From: Daucus carota subsp. sativus
Lineage: Eukaryota; Streptophyta; Magnoliopsida; Apiales; Apiaceae
Reading direction: 5' to 3'
Length of the DNA stretch: 64,000 nucleotides
Assembly: GCF_001625215.2 (NCBI RefSeq)
Contig: NC_030383.2
Location: 46,806,380-46,870,379, forward strand
Below, piece by piece: positions 12,192 through 22,895 of this stretch (position 1 is its first letter; each line of letters opens with the position of its first letter). The notes beneath the pieces were generated by a model. The model saw only the letters and a list, made by a program, of their open reading frames with translations. It searched no databases and was not told the origin of the DNA. The translations under genes were made by a program, and so were the position numbers.

Positions 12192-14742
12192 TATGATTTT
12201 GAAGATGGAGACAGTAAGGGAGGAGACTGATTTGAAGAAGCCAAGGCGGACAAAAGATTCTGTGCTTTTTGTGTCTGATGATGAATTGATGATAGTGATT
12301 CAGATTATTACGGTAGGCTTAAGAATAAGCCAATTCGGACAAAAGATTATGTGTCTGATGATGATAGTGATTCAGATCATTACGGTAGGCTTAAGAAGAA
12401 GCGGAGTCGGACAAAAGAACATGCATCCGATGATGATGATAGTGATTCAGATGATTATGGTAGGGTTAGGAAGCAGCAGCTAAAAAATGACGCGAAGTCT
12501 GTTAGTTTTGTGTCCGCTGGCGTTGTGATGCACAATCAAGAAATTGTTATAAATTCGCAAACTACAGACGATAGGCCTTCTGCTTTAGGAAAAGTAAAGG
12601 CAGCTGAAGAAGAAGAAGAAATGGAGGATGATGATTATTTGCCAACATCTTTTGCGCTTAAGATTAAAAAAGGTGCACAGTTGCGGCGGCAGCAGAAAGA
12701 GAAGGACAAGTCGGAAATTAGTCTCAAGTCATCCCAAGGGGCAATCAAGGAATCGAACAATCTTGGTGCATTCGAACGACACACCAATAGGATCGAAGTT
12801 GATGAAAATATTGGGCTACAAAGGAGGTGGCCTCGGGAAATATGAACAAGGTATTGTGGCACCTATTGAGGCCAAGTTTCGGCCTCAAATGGCTTGTCAT
12901 GAATACAAGGAAGCTCCTTTGCCTAAGGAACTGGAACAGAAGAAGTCCATACCCAATGCACTGCAGTCCTCAGAAAATCAACCGAAACAGAAACTCTGGT
13001 CTAAACATGCACGATCTAGGAAGAAAAAGAATAATTATGTTACCGCCGAAGAATTGCTGGCCAAGACAGAAGAGCTGGGGCAGGAGACTGTTCAAAAGGT
13101 GTTTGATATGAGGGGACCGCAGGTTCGGATCTTGACAAACTTGGACAACTTGAATGCTGAAGAGATTGCCCAGGAAAATGATATCCCAATGCCCGAACTT
13201 CAGCATAATGTCAGATTAATCGTCGATTTAGCTGAGCTTAATACAAAAGTTAGATCGAGTTTTAAGAAATGAGAGGGAAACAGTGGTCAGTTTGCAGCAG
13301 GAGAAGGAAAGGCTCTACAAAGAGGTTGTGAATTCGAAGAAGCAACTAGATAATATGGAGGAGATAGTTTATCATCGACAGTATAGGCAACATAATCTTG
13401 TCAGGAATGTTGACATTGACCTCTCTTGCAAAGTTATTTGGGAACTTGCAAGAGAAAAATCCTGATGATTACAAATTGTGCAACTTGTCGTGCATTGCAT
13501 GTTCGTTTGCTATGCCTTTGTTCATAAGGGTGTTTCAGGGATGGGACCCACTTCAGAATCCCACACACGGGTTGGAAGTTATATCCTTGTGGAAAAACCT
13601 ATTGCAAAGTGATCTTACTGCTCCCGGTTCACCTTATGCGCAGTTAATAATGGAAGTTGTTGTGCCAGCTGTTAGGAAATCAGGCACTAATACTTGGCAA
13701 GCAAAGGAACCAGAGCCAATGATTCGATTTTTGGAGTCATGGGAGGAGCTGCTGCCTATTCCTGTTAGGCAGACCATATTAGAGAATGCAGTCATGCCCA
13801 AGTTGTCAGCTGCTATTGAATTGTGGGATCCTTGCAGGGAAACAATGCCGATTCATCTTTGGTTGCATCCATGGTTGCCATGGTTAAGTCAGAAGTTGGA
13901 GATCTTCTACAACACAATTCGCATCCGGTTGGAAAGTGTGCTTCCTGCTTGGCAGCCTGATGATATCTCTGCATTCTGTATATTGTCGCCTTGGAAGACC
14001 GTTTTTGATTCAGTCAGCTGGGAGCAGCTAATAGACCGATACATTATCCGAAAGTTGTTGACTGTCATGCATGAATTTCAAGTAAATCCAGCTAACCAAA
14101 ATCTTGATGAGTTTTACTTGGTTATGACTTGGGCTACTGCTATTCCCATTTCCAACATGCTTTATTTAATGGATGTGTTCTTCAACAAGTGGCAAGAAGT
14201 TCTGTACCACTGGTTGTGCTTACGCCCAAACTTTGAAGAAGTTACAAGCTGGTATGTTGGTTGGAAGGAGCTTATCCCTCATGAGCTTCTGGCAAATGAA
14301 CATATCCGATACCGTCTAATTGTGGGCCTGGAGATGATGAACCAAGCTTTTGAGGGCATAGAGGTGGTAAAACCTAGTAACATTAATTATTATGGGCAGC
14401 CAAAGCAAAGACAGTTTGGGGCTGTGCAAACAGCATCCTATAATCCTCAACAAGCTTCTGCCACCCCAGCTGGTGCAACACAGATAGGGGGTGTGGGTGG
14501 CAGGAACGAGATGAGTTTTAAAAGATGTTATTTTGTTCTATGCGCAGAAGAATGGATTATTATTTAAGCCTAAACCTGGCAGAGCGCAAGACGGTCATCA
14601 GATATATAGCTTTGGTAATGTTAGCATCATAGTTGTCTCCCTTAACCAGAAGGTATTTGCACAAACTGCGGAGAGGTGGTCCTTAGTGTCACTTGACCAG
14701 CTTCTTAAGTTGCACAATCGTTTTGTTCCAACGCGGCATTAA
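12192..14742 (+). pseudogene. TFIP11/STIPL1-type spliceosome disassembly factor, pseudogene with several frameshifts
   Basis: The intact family member (tuftelin-interacting protein 11 / NTR1) binds the helicase PRP43 and helps take apart spent spliceosomes in the nucleus. About 2.55 kb matches a full-length copy in order: acidic TFIP_N repeats (DSDHYGRLKKK), G-patch (GYKGGGLGKYEQGIVAPIEA, about 12815-12874), coiled middle, the long GCFC/TFP11 C-domain (CIACSFAMPLFIRVFQGWDP onward, 13490-14510) and the C-terminal QKVFAQTAERWSLVSLDQLL. The frame breaks at about 12230-12290, at 12788 (some bases missing before the G-patch), near 13248, between 13345 and 13400, and at about 14520 (one extra A in SFK/DV). 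No intron is evident across the span, so a retrocopy is possible, although plant TFIP11 genes may have few introns anyway. Acidic-repeat DNA at 12270-12470 is a threefold tandem of about 63 bp. Confidence 0.85.
12270..12470 (+). repeat. Threefold tandem of about 63 bp in the TFIP11 pseudogene
   Basis: Three copies share GATGATAGTGATTCAGAT, then TTACGGTAGGCTTAAGAA (third copy diverged) and CGGACAAAAGA. The copies sit in different frames, part of the reason the acidic N-terminus is broken. Confidence 0.75.
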
Positions 14743-15577
14743 ATTTTCAACTCAAGCAGTGTTTCTGATTATGATTATCAGTGATTCATTGTTACCTCAG
14801 CTGCAGTGACGTTATCATATGTATAAGATTGATGATCCTATCATTTGAGGTTGGCTTTTCTCTGCAACTATTTTTTTTAACCTTCTAGGACGGTGCTTGT
14901 AATTATTATTATTTTTTTGTTTATTGTTGCAACTCATGCTAGTGACACCTCAAACATTCCTCCATTTTCTGCTGACCACAGCTTTAGGAGCACTATCTAT
15001 TGTTTTTGAGTTATAATAACATTAGTTTTGAGTATGCGGTGACTTTTTTGATGGATATCTGAATCTTGCTTCTTTTTTTTTGTATGTTTTGAACTAACAA
15101 TAGATGCTTTCTGAGCCATTTTGTTATGCGTCATGGTTAAAAATAAAACCTGTAGTTTAAATAAAACCATTTTGTAATGTTCTAACGAATTTTTTATGAT
15201 AGTGACACCTCAAACATTTCTCCATTTTGTTATGTTTTAACAAATTTGTGCAGTGTTCAGTGATCTTGTTTTCTTTGAATTTCTGAGATGAATTGTCAAA
15301 AATTAAACCTGCAGCATAACTTTTGCAATCTAGGCTAGTATCTATCTACTCTATAAGAAGGTTCTGCTTCGCTTGATAATCAAGTTTTCACTTGTATCCC
15401 TTGGGCCAAGGATCTCTGGAGCACAGATTCCTTTTTAATTGGACTATCCAAATAGTGAAGGTCTCCCATTGGAAGGATCTTTGAAGAACCTGAATGAGTT
15501 ATTAAAGTTTATTACTTCGTATTGAGTAAAACGCTTAAAAAATAACAACATATCATAAACCGGAACTTTATATACAG
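14743..15577. other. Gap between the two pseudogenes
   Basis: 3' flank of the TFIP11 copy. The phrase TAGTGACACCTCAAACATT is repeated (about 14940 and 15201), and so is CCATTTTGT(T/A)ATG. No coding sequence recognised. Confidence 0.55.
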
Positions 15578-16599
15578 AGTGACAGTCATAAGCTGAAGTA
15601 CATGGGTATTGATGCACTTGGTAGATTGATAAAGATAAGTCCAGACATTGCTGAGCAGCACCAACTTGCTGTAATTGACTGCTTAGAGGTAAGGGATGTC
15701 ACCAATATTCCTTTCAGTGTTTAAAATGCTCTTACCTTGACAAATATTGGTTTTGATTGGTTTCCTTCCCGTTTGCTTACTAGTTCAGGTTTGGGAATTA
15801 GTTTATATAAATAAATTTTAGTCTCAAACCTTCATATCAGCTTTCCTTTCGGTTACCAGACCTCCTGGCGAGTATATTGATATGTTTCAGTTAAACAAGT
15901 AAATTTGAATTTTAAGTGTGATTAATATGTCCTTTACTCTTTCCGTCTTTATGTTTGATGCTTTAGATTCCTTCGTCTCGCGTGTGTGTTTACCTCTACA
16001 TATATCTGCGTTGTAATATTGGGCGTCATGTTTTCTGTGTCTTCTCTGTCTAGCTAGTGCTACCATTATGTGTCATAATCCTTATGTTAAGTTCTGCTTT
16101 GGCCTTTTGTATGATAGGAGGTTAATAGTAATTACTGGGGAAGTGATTACGTACCCTTATATCCTTTACATTGTTATTAGAGACCTTAATTCTTACATTT
16201 AAGCTGCTTGCTGCTTCTAATTCTGATGAAGAACAAAATAAAAAATGGAACGCATTGTAATAGCTATTTATTTCAGTTTTGCCTGTATCTGTGATTGCTG
16301 TAATATCTCCAATTTCATTGTTTTTTGTTTACAGTGAATTGCCATCTAAGTTTCTGGTTCTTACCCAGCTCAATATATTAATATTTGGATATTCACAATA
16401 TTTCGTCCTACTCAGTACTTTACATTTGGGTTGGACATGAAGGTGATTGGTAAAAGGAAGGAGGAAAAGTGAGTAAAGAAGTGGTATTAACCAATAGTTA
16501 ACTAATAAAGGACAGCAGATTAGAAATGGAGGAAAGCAGTAGTTCCAAATAATTTTTAACTTATCAAAATTGTAATTTATAGAAATGTATAAAAATTCT

Positions 16600-16646
16600 T
16601 TCGGGTGGGAGGGGGGGATAAAAAATTGGGTGGGACGCAGGGAGTA
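16600..16646. mobile_element. Fragment of a Stowaway terminus
   Basis: GGGTGGGACGCAGGGAG followed by TA resembles a Stowaway right end. I could not find the matching left end within 300 bp. Confidence 0.4.
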
Positions 16647-19600
16647 TGTACTTTTACCTTGCCACGTTAAATTGCTAATGTCTGTTAATAGTGTTGACTG
16701 TTGAAGTCGTATTTGCTTCATGATACAGAACCCAGATGACACTTTGAAACGAAAAACTTTTGAACTTCTATATAAGATGACAAGTCCTCTAATGTGGAAG
16801 TCATCGTGGATCGAATGATTATATATATGTTAAACATCAATGATAGTCATTACAAAACCGACATAGCTTCCAGGTGTGTTGAGCTTGCTGAGCAATTTGC
16901 ACCAAGCAACCATTGGTTTATCCAGGTACACCATCGATATTCTTAATGTTGCTGATAATGTATCATCCTTTCTGTTGACAGCATGTCCTTTCTTGTTTGC
17001 CCTACAGACCATGAATAAAGTCTTCGAGCATGCTGGTGATTTAGTAAACATTAAGGTGGCACATAACTTGACAGTTAACTGAGATCGTCTGCTGTATGTT
17101 ATCATTATGACTTTATCTATCTACATTTAAAAGATTTTCCATGCAAGTAATTGTGGCATCTTCATTGTGTAAAATTAATTTGTGGAGATAGTGCCTGTAT
17201 GTGCTTTGAGAAGTTTTTGATGATTGATGCATGGTTTATTTGAGGTTTATGGATGATTACCAGACATGCCATTTTATTTATAGTGATATATAGAAATTAA
17301 TGAAATTGATGATGGAAATGTTAAACATATTATAGACGTACTGCAATGATCTCTAAAGAAAACACTGTCGTAGATTGAATTGTCACCACAGTTTGGATAT
17401 TTCCCTAGACACCCAAAACTATCATTTGGTTTCCACTTCTGAGATACAGTTGTAAACCTAACTAGACAGATGTGTTTGTTCCAAAAGTTTGCCATTGAGT
17501 CTATATATAGTATGTTTTCATGTGCTTAAATTGTCAGTTGAACCGAGCTATTGAAGGCCATTATCTGTAATATGCCAATGATGCTGTTCCATCTTGTTTA
17601 ATTTTGGCAATTTACTGTAAGTTTGGACAACATATTCTGTTTCTTCTTTTCTGCTTTTGTAAGTGGGAACCGTTTTTCTGTGAGCAGGTGGATTCCTATT
17701 TGCGCATCATCGGTGAACCAAAACTCCCATCAGCATTTCTCCAGGTTGAGTTCTGCCTATTAAGTTTAGCTTGTTCATATTGATCCTGGTTCTATGATTA
17801 ATCGCAGCTATTGTATTCGTCATCTTATTTTCTGTTTTGGTTGCAGGACATATGCTGGGTTAGATGGAAAATATTCTGCTGCTTATATCACTGGAAAGCT
17901 ATGTGACGTGACAGAGGCACATTCAACTGATGACACTGTCAAGGTGATATTGGTTCCAACTTGTTTAGTCGTGCACTAATCTGAAGTTGTTTTTATATTC
18001 TTTTGTAGATATTAATATATATATGAGAAACTAAATGATGAGCAAACACCTTATCTGTGCAATTCTTGGATCTGTAGAGGGATCAACTTCACCGTGTTTA
18101 AAATTTAAAAGGTGCTGGCTGTTATGTGTTTTATGCATGGGGTGGATGCTCTCAACCTTAGTATTTTTAAATTTATAAGCATCTGGAGAACTAATCTGGT
18201 GTTTTTGGTGTATTGAAATCACTGTTAAATATGTTAATTGTACAAAATTACAATTTATACCAAAAGTATTTAATAGGAATTTCCAACTTTACAAATGTGT
18301 GATTATCTTATATGTTGTGTAGGCATATGCAGTAACCGCGCTTATGAAGATATACTCCCTTGAGATAGCCGCTGGGAAACAAGTTGACATGCTGCCAGAG
18401 GTTTGTGAATTGTGATTTTCTTTCCTTCCCACAGTGCAAGTAAAATTTTCAACCAACAGTTGAGCTCATATTTGTATTTCCAGCTGGACCTTGTACCACA
18501 TGATTATTATTTAATTTCTAAATTCCTTTTTTCAACATTATATCATGTCAGTATGTCACAAGTTAATTACAAGTCTCATGCCAGATCACCGGCAGTCTCT
18601 ATCTCCAACCTGTTACAGATTTTATATATTTTGTATCTCCATTCGTTTAACAGCATAGGACGTGTTGATGGCTGGTTTATGGGCATAGCAATTGGTAATA
18701 ACCCTAATACTCTATTATATTTTCTCAATATAAATTTTGGTGGACTTGATGACTAAGGAATTGAAAGATGTCTGGATACTGGATATATATGACCAAGGAA
18801 TTTTGTTTTCCAAATAAATGAATTGCATTTTTGTCTTGTATGACTGTTGACTAGTGAAAGCTTTGGCTCTGCTTGTTATGTGCTTTATATTTTTTTATAT
18901 GATGCAGTGCCAATCTTTAATCGAAGACTTATGTGCATCGAGCTCAACGGATTTGCAACAACATGCTTATGAACTTCAAGCAATTATTCGCTTGGATGCT
19001 CAAGCTCTTGAGATTATATTGCCACTGATGCTAGCTGTGAAGACATTGATTGAGGTAACCTGTAGTATGATATTGTCTACTACTAGTCGAACATATATTT
19101 TTGGTTGGATAGTAAGTTTTATGTCTTTTAATGCACGAAGCTTCATTGCTAGTTTGATGCTTAGCCCTATGAAGTTTATGCTGTGTTATCAATTAAATAA
19201 AAGTTATACTGTATTCGTGCAACAGATAGTATGTAGTATGTAGCTAAACGCACGTCTCTTTTTCCCTAGTTCACGAGTCAGTCATCCTTCTGTACGTTTA
19301 CCAATCACATAACTTTGTGTGTTAATAACATTTTAATTTTAATACAATCTATTATTTGCTTGCAGAGGCACAGCTACAAAAATTTAACCCACATATCCAA
19401 AATATATAACGCCTGCTATATGTGTCTGAGCTATGAACATTATTTATTGATAACTTTGTGTATTTAGTCCATGTAAATCTTGATAAAAGTAGCCTCATAT
19501 AAGTTAAACTAATTTATGAAGAAGCATGCACTTGCATAAATCCACTTCGAATTCAAAGAATTAACAAAAAACTTTTCTATTGTTTCCAGATATAGTAATT

Positions 19601-20081
19601 GGTATCGAGAAAGAGTACGACTTGACAAGACAATGATTGAACATGCCTTTTTGACAGTTTGTGCATAGCAAATTATGCTACATTGCGGTTCCAATGCTGT
19701 GTTTCTTTGTGTGTTGGGGGTTCAAATATGTATCATGGCACTATGTGAAGATAAACTGGAAAACTTGCACAAAAAAATGAACACCACCAATTTTTTGAGG
19801 ACAGACCAGCACCTGGTTTTTGTGCCTGAGATTGTGCAACTTAATTGTCATAAATGTTGTCCTACCCATACTTCTGGGCTCACTTCCATCAGTAGATATT
19901 TAGTTTTCAATATTTTGAGCAGGGTTTAATAAACAAAAGAGGTTGCAGATGAACTGCCCTGTGTCTTTTAGAGGCGCATTATAATATATCTAATAAAATT
20001 GACAAGGAAAGAATAAAAAGTCTGTTCATAGGTGTTACTTTAAGCTTATAACATATAGACACCGTGTATTACTCCCTCCGT

Positions 20082-20325
20082 CCCCCTCATTTGTTTACAT
20101 TGGGGGACGGGGGCTCGGCACAAATTCTAATGCTCTCATAAAACGTATTTTGATAAATTATTTTTAACTTTTTTTTCTTCTGAATAAAAATTTGATGTTT
20201 ATATTTTTATACAAAACAGAAATTTTTTAAAAATAAGTTATCAAACTATGTTTTATATATGTGCGTTAAAATGCGTGTCGAGCAGTGCAAAAAAGACTGT
20301 AAAGAAATGAGAGGGGCGGAGGGAG
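20082..20325. mobile_element. Stowaway-like MITE in the AP-4 epsilon pseudogene
   Basis: Left end CTCCCTCCGTCCCCCTCAT, right end GAGGGGCGGAGGGAG, TA at both borders. It sits where the hinge exon should be. Confidence 0.88.
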
Positions 20326-21542
20326 TATATGTTATGAACTAAAGAGAATTACCAACATATTTAATTGTTTTAATTTTCTTGTTTTAGTTTTTTTTTGGTA
20401 TTTGAGTTATTAATTGTAATACTGAAACCGTAACCCTGATTTTTAATGTTAAAAGTGTAGTAAAAAATTAATTCAGATATTATCAATAATTTTCCATCAC
20501 TCACAATTTTCTATAAATGCCTTTATGTTATTGTCATTTTAATGTTTAATGTGGTGTAGTGTTTTTACATGTGGTCTTATATGACATATACATATTTTGA
20601 ATATATGTATATGTACATGTGTTCATATCAATCTTTAGTAAGGGGACCGCCACGCCTCTAGACTAATCAAAAGCACCTGATTTTATGTCGCTTACAGTGA
20701 GATGACTGGCAATGTGCCAAGTAATCTGATCGATCCTAGTATTGATGATAATATGAGTTCAGGTCTATTAAATGCAAGCACCAATTTTTACCATGGTGCA
20801 GGTGTGGTTGCACAGTCGCCTAAATCAGCAAATAAAGGTCCAAATCTTAAAGATGCTCTACAAAAGGATGCTCTTGTGAGGCAAATGGGTGTGACCCCTA
20901 CAAATCAGAATCCCAACTTATTCAGAGACTTGCTTGGCTGAATATTATAATGAAGGCAATCTTTAATTGTTGCAACTTGCTGATCATTGAACATATTGTA
21001 CAATGTCACAAGCTAAACTTGCCAGGGGAACCACAAGTGCCATCAACATCCTGAGCCGCTTTAAAATTTTTCTACAATGTAGGTTGTATGCATGGTAACT
21101 AAGGAATTGTTTTGTAGGGTGGTATATTGTTATCAAAAATTGATGAATTGAATTTTTGGCCGCTGCTTGAATCAGACAGTTCTTTCTTTAATGTGTTCTG
21201 TTGAGTGCTTTGATGGCTAATTTCACCAAGCGCCACAGTCAGACTTGGGTGGGATTATCCTCTGTTGTACGGGTCCCTTTTTCTTCTTCCTGATATTTTC
21301 AGTATCTTTTATGTTGAGACAACTTTTCCGTTGCATAGTTATATAATCACCATTTATAAAGGAACCAATTGGTTTAGTTGTATATGAATATTTAGTGATG
21401 TATTCTTGCCTGAATTTGCTGTTTGCAAATAGCCTGTGGTGGACGGGTAATGTACGTAGCCATGTTAAAGTTTCCTCGTAGATTTTTCTTATTGCCATTC
21501 AATTGCCTATTTAACTTGGAGGTTTTGAAACAACTTGGGTGG

Positions 21543-21824
21543 CGCTAAAGAGAGAACCATTCTTTAAAATAGAACCATAGAATCACTAAGGTTCCGCTGC
21601 AGAACTCTAAATTTTAAATAGATTTTTAGGATCTAAATCTAAATACATGTCTTTTTCATGTTTTTTCATCGTCGTGTGTATTCAAAAATAATTTTAAAAC
21701 GTAATACATATTGACATTTTTTGCATGTGAAGTTCTGCTGGAGAACTCTAACTGATACTAGAAATTAGAATTAAGGTAAGAGTTCTATGGGTTCTCTCTC
21801 TTGTTCTCTCTTGGTTCTCCGTTG
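21543..21824. mobile_element. MITE with GAGAGAACC ends, copy 1
   Basis: Left end CGCTAAAGAGAGAACC, right end GGTTCTCCG preceded by GTTCTCTCT repeats. The interior shares AGGATCTAAATCTAAATACA and CACTAAGGTTC(C/T)GCTGCAGAA with the copy at 28533-28790. Confidence 0.7.
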
Positions 21825-22023
21825 AACATAACCCTATGAGACAGTGATGTTAATATTATTATTGTGGTTTATGCAATGGTTTAGTATCTGTTTGTTACCA
21901 AATAATTATCATACATAACCTATATGATGCGATGGTATCTTATTCCATTTTTTTGAACAAGAAAGTATAGATAAATTTAATATGACATGGCTTGATATTA
22001 AAAATATGAGAATTAGTATATTA

Positions 22024-22274
22024 CTCCCTCTGTCCCATTTAATTCTATACGTTTCTTTTTAACTGCTCGACACGCATTTCAATGCTCTTATAAAATATAG
22101 TTCCATAACTTATTTTTGAGATTTTCTTTTTCTGTATAAAAATATAACATCCAAACTTTAATTCAGAAAAGAAAAATTTTAAAAATAGATTGCACAACTG
22201 CATTTTGCAGGAGCATTAAAGTCCGTGCCGCGTCTCCGTCCCCCAATGTATACTACTCAGGGGGACGGAGGGAG
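22024..22274. mobile_element. Stowaway-like MITE
   Basis: Left end CTCCCTCTGTCCCATTTAAT, right end GGGGGACGGAGGGAG, TA duplication (22022-22023 and 22275-22276). The interior GCTCGACACGC...CTCTTATAAAA is shared with the copy at 35481. Confidence 0.9.
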
Positions 22275-22317
22275 TATGAGTTAGTAGATTGTTTTTCATT
22301 AAAATGTATATTATTTA

Positions 22318-22895
22318 TTAGAAAATCATTTTTTTACTTACAAAATAAATTTCCCGAATCCCGCGGGATCCCGTTCTCCGTCGGGGGCGGGGATCGGGGA
22401 GAAAAAGAATCCCCATTCGGGGTTCGGGACAGGGATAGCACTCCCCGACACTTCCATATCCATGATCACTTGTCTTACTTCTTTTCTTACCGACTGCTTC
22501 CGCAAGTTTGTCCCTTTTAACTGATTTAACTAGCTTCTGCATTGAACTTGGATTTCGGATCATTTTTTCCAAAAAGGCCATGATATGTTGTTGCTTTATC
22601 TCCGTCTCTTTTAATCTGCTTTTAATTGCTCTAAGGTGTGCTTTAGTGTTCTCGATTTCTTGTGCAAGTCTAACCAGCTCCGCCCTTAAGACTTCCTTGT
22701 CAAACCTCAAGCCATCGGTTCCTACTTGTGAACCACAACGAACTAGTTGAACATAGGAATCACCGGAAGCTTGGAGTGGATGATGAAGATTGGAAGGTGG
22801 TTTCCTCCTCTTTACTTGTTTCAAAAGATGCCTCTGTCGCCTAAAAACCCATTCACTGGCAACTCTAATTTGTCCGGATCCACTTTTCTAAAACC
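22318..22895 (-). pseudogene. Heat-shock transcription factor (class A) fragment
   Basis: Second-exon part of a class A HSF. After an acceptor (TTATTCAG, exon from 22895) comes GFRKVDPDK, the part of the DNA-binding domain that follows the conserved HSF intron. Then EFASEWVFRRQRHLLK, the NLS-like KRRKPPS, and the HR-A/B oligomerisation coiled coil (LRAELVRLAQEIENTKAHLR, KQQHIMAFLEKMIRNPS) and KKRSK. One base is missing between GAGTT and GCC, breaking the frame inside the DNA-binding part. After about 22455 the frame runs into GC-rich repetitive DNA (CPEPRMGILF...RPRRRTGSRG) instead of an activation domain. No first exon was found further right. Most likely a broken fragment. Confidence 0.8.
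22355..22450. repeat. GC-rich GGGGAT/CCCCG repeat tract
   Basis: A dense run of CCCG/GGGGATC words (CCCGCGGGATCCCG, GGGGGCGGGGATCGGGG, CCCCATTCGGGG). It is sharply GC-rich against AT-rich surroundings and overlaps the end of the HSF fragment. Confidence 0.6.

Larger units (their letters stand above)
15578..20941 (+). pseudogene. AP-4 complex epsilon-adaptin, degenerate pseudogene with introns
   Basis: The intact protein is the large subunit of the AP-4 coat at the trans-Golgi. Exon remnants, in family order, with splice sites still present: 15578-15688 (KYMGIDALGRLIKISPDIAE), 16729-16925, 17008-about 17071 (NKVFEHAGDLVNIKVAHNL), 17688-17744 (DSYLRIIGEPKLPSAFLQ), 17847-17943, 18323-18400 (AYAVTALMKIYSLEIAAGKQ), 18908-19054, and a last exon 20698-20941 ending ALVRQMGVTP...LFRDLLG. 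Defects: everything before KYMG is missing; 16729-16925 is 1 nt short (frameshift after KMT); the exon after AHNL is lost; the VLGEYG part of 17847-17943 is deleted; 18908-19054 has lost one T before DASCED; and the long hinge exon between 19054 and 20698 is absent. Retained introns mean this is a decayed genomic duplicate, not a retrocopy. Confidence 0.9.
20942..22317. other. Intergenic, two transposons, no gene
   Basis: 3' flank of the AP-4 pseudogene, then a GTTCTGCAGAACC-type MITE (21543-21824) and a Stowaway MITE (22024-22274), both listed separately. Confidence 0.6.
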
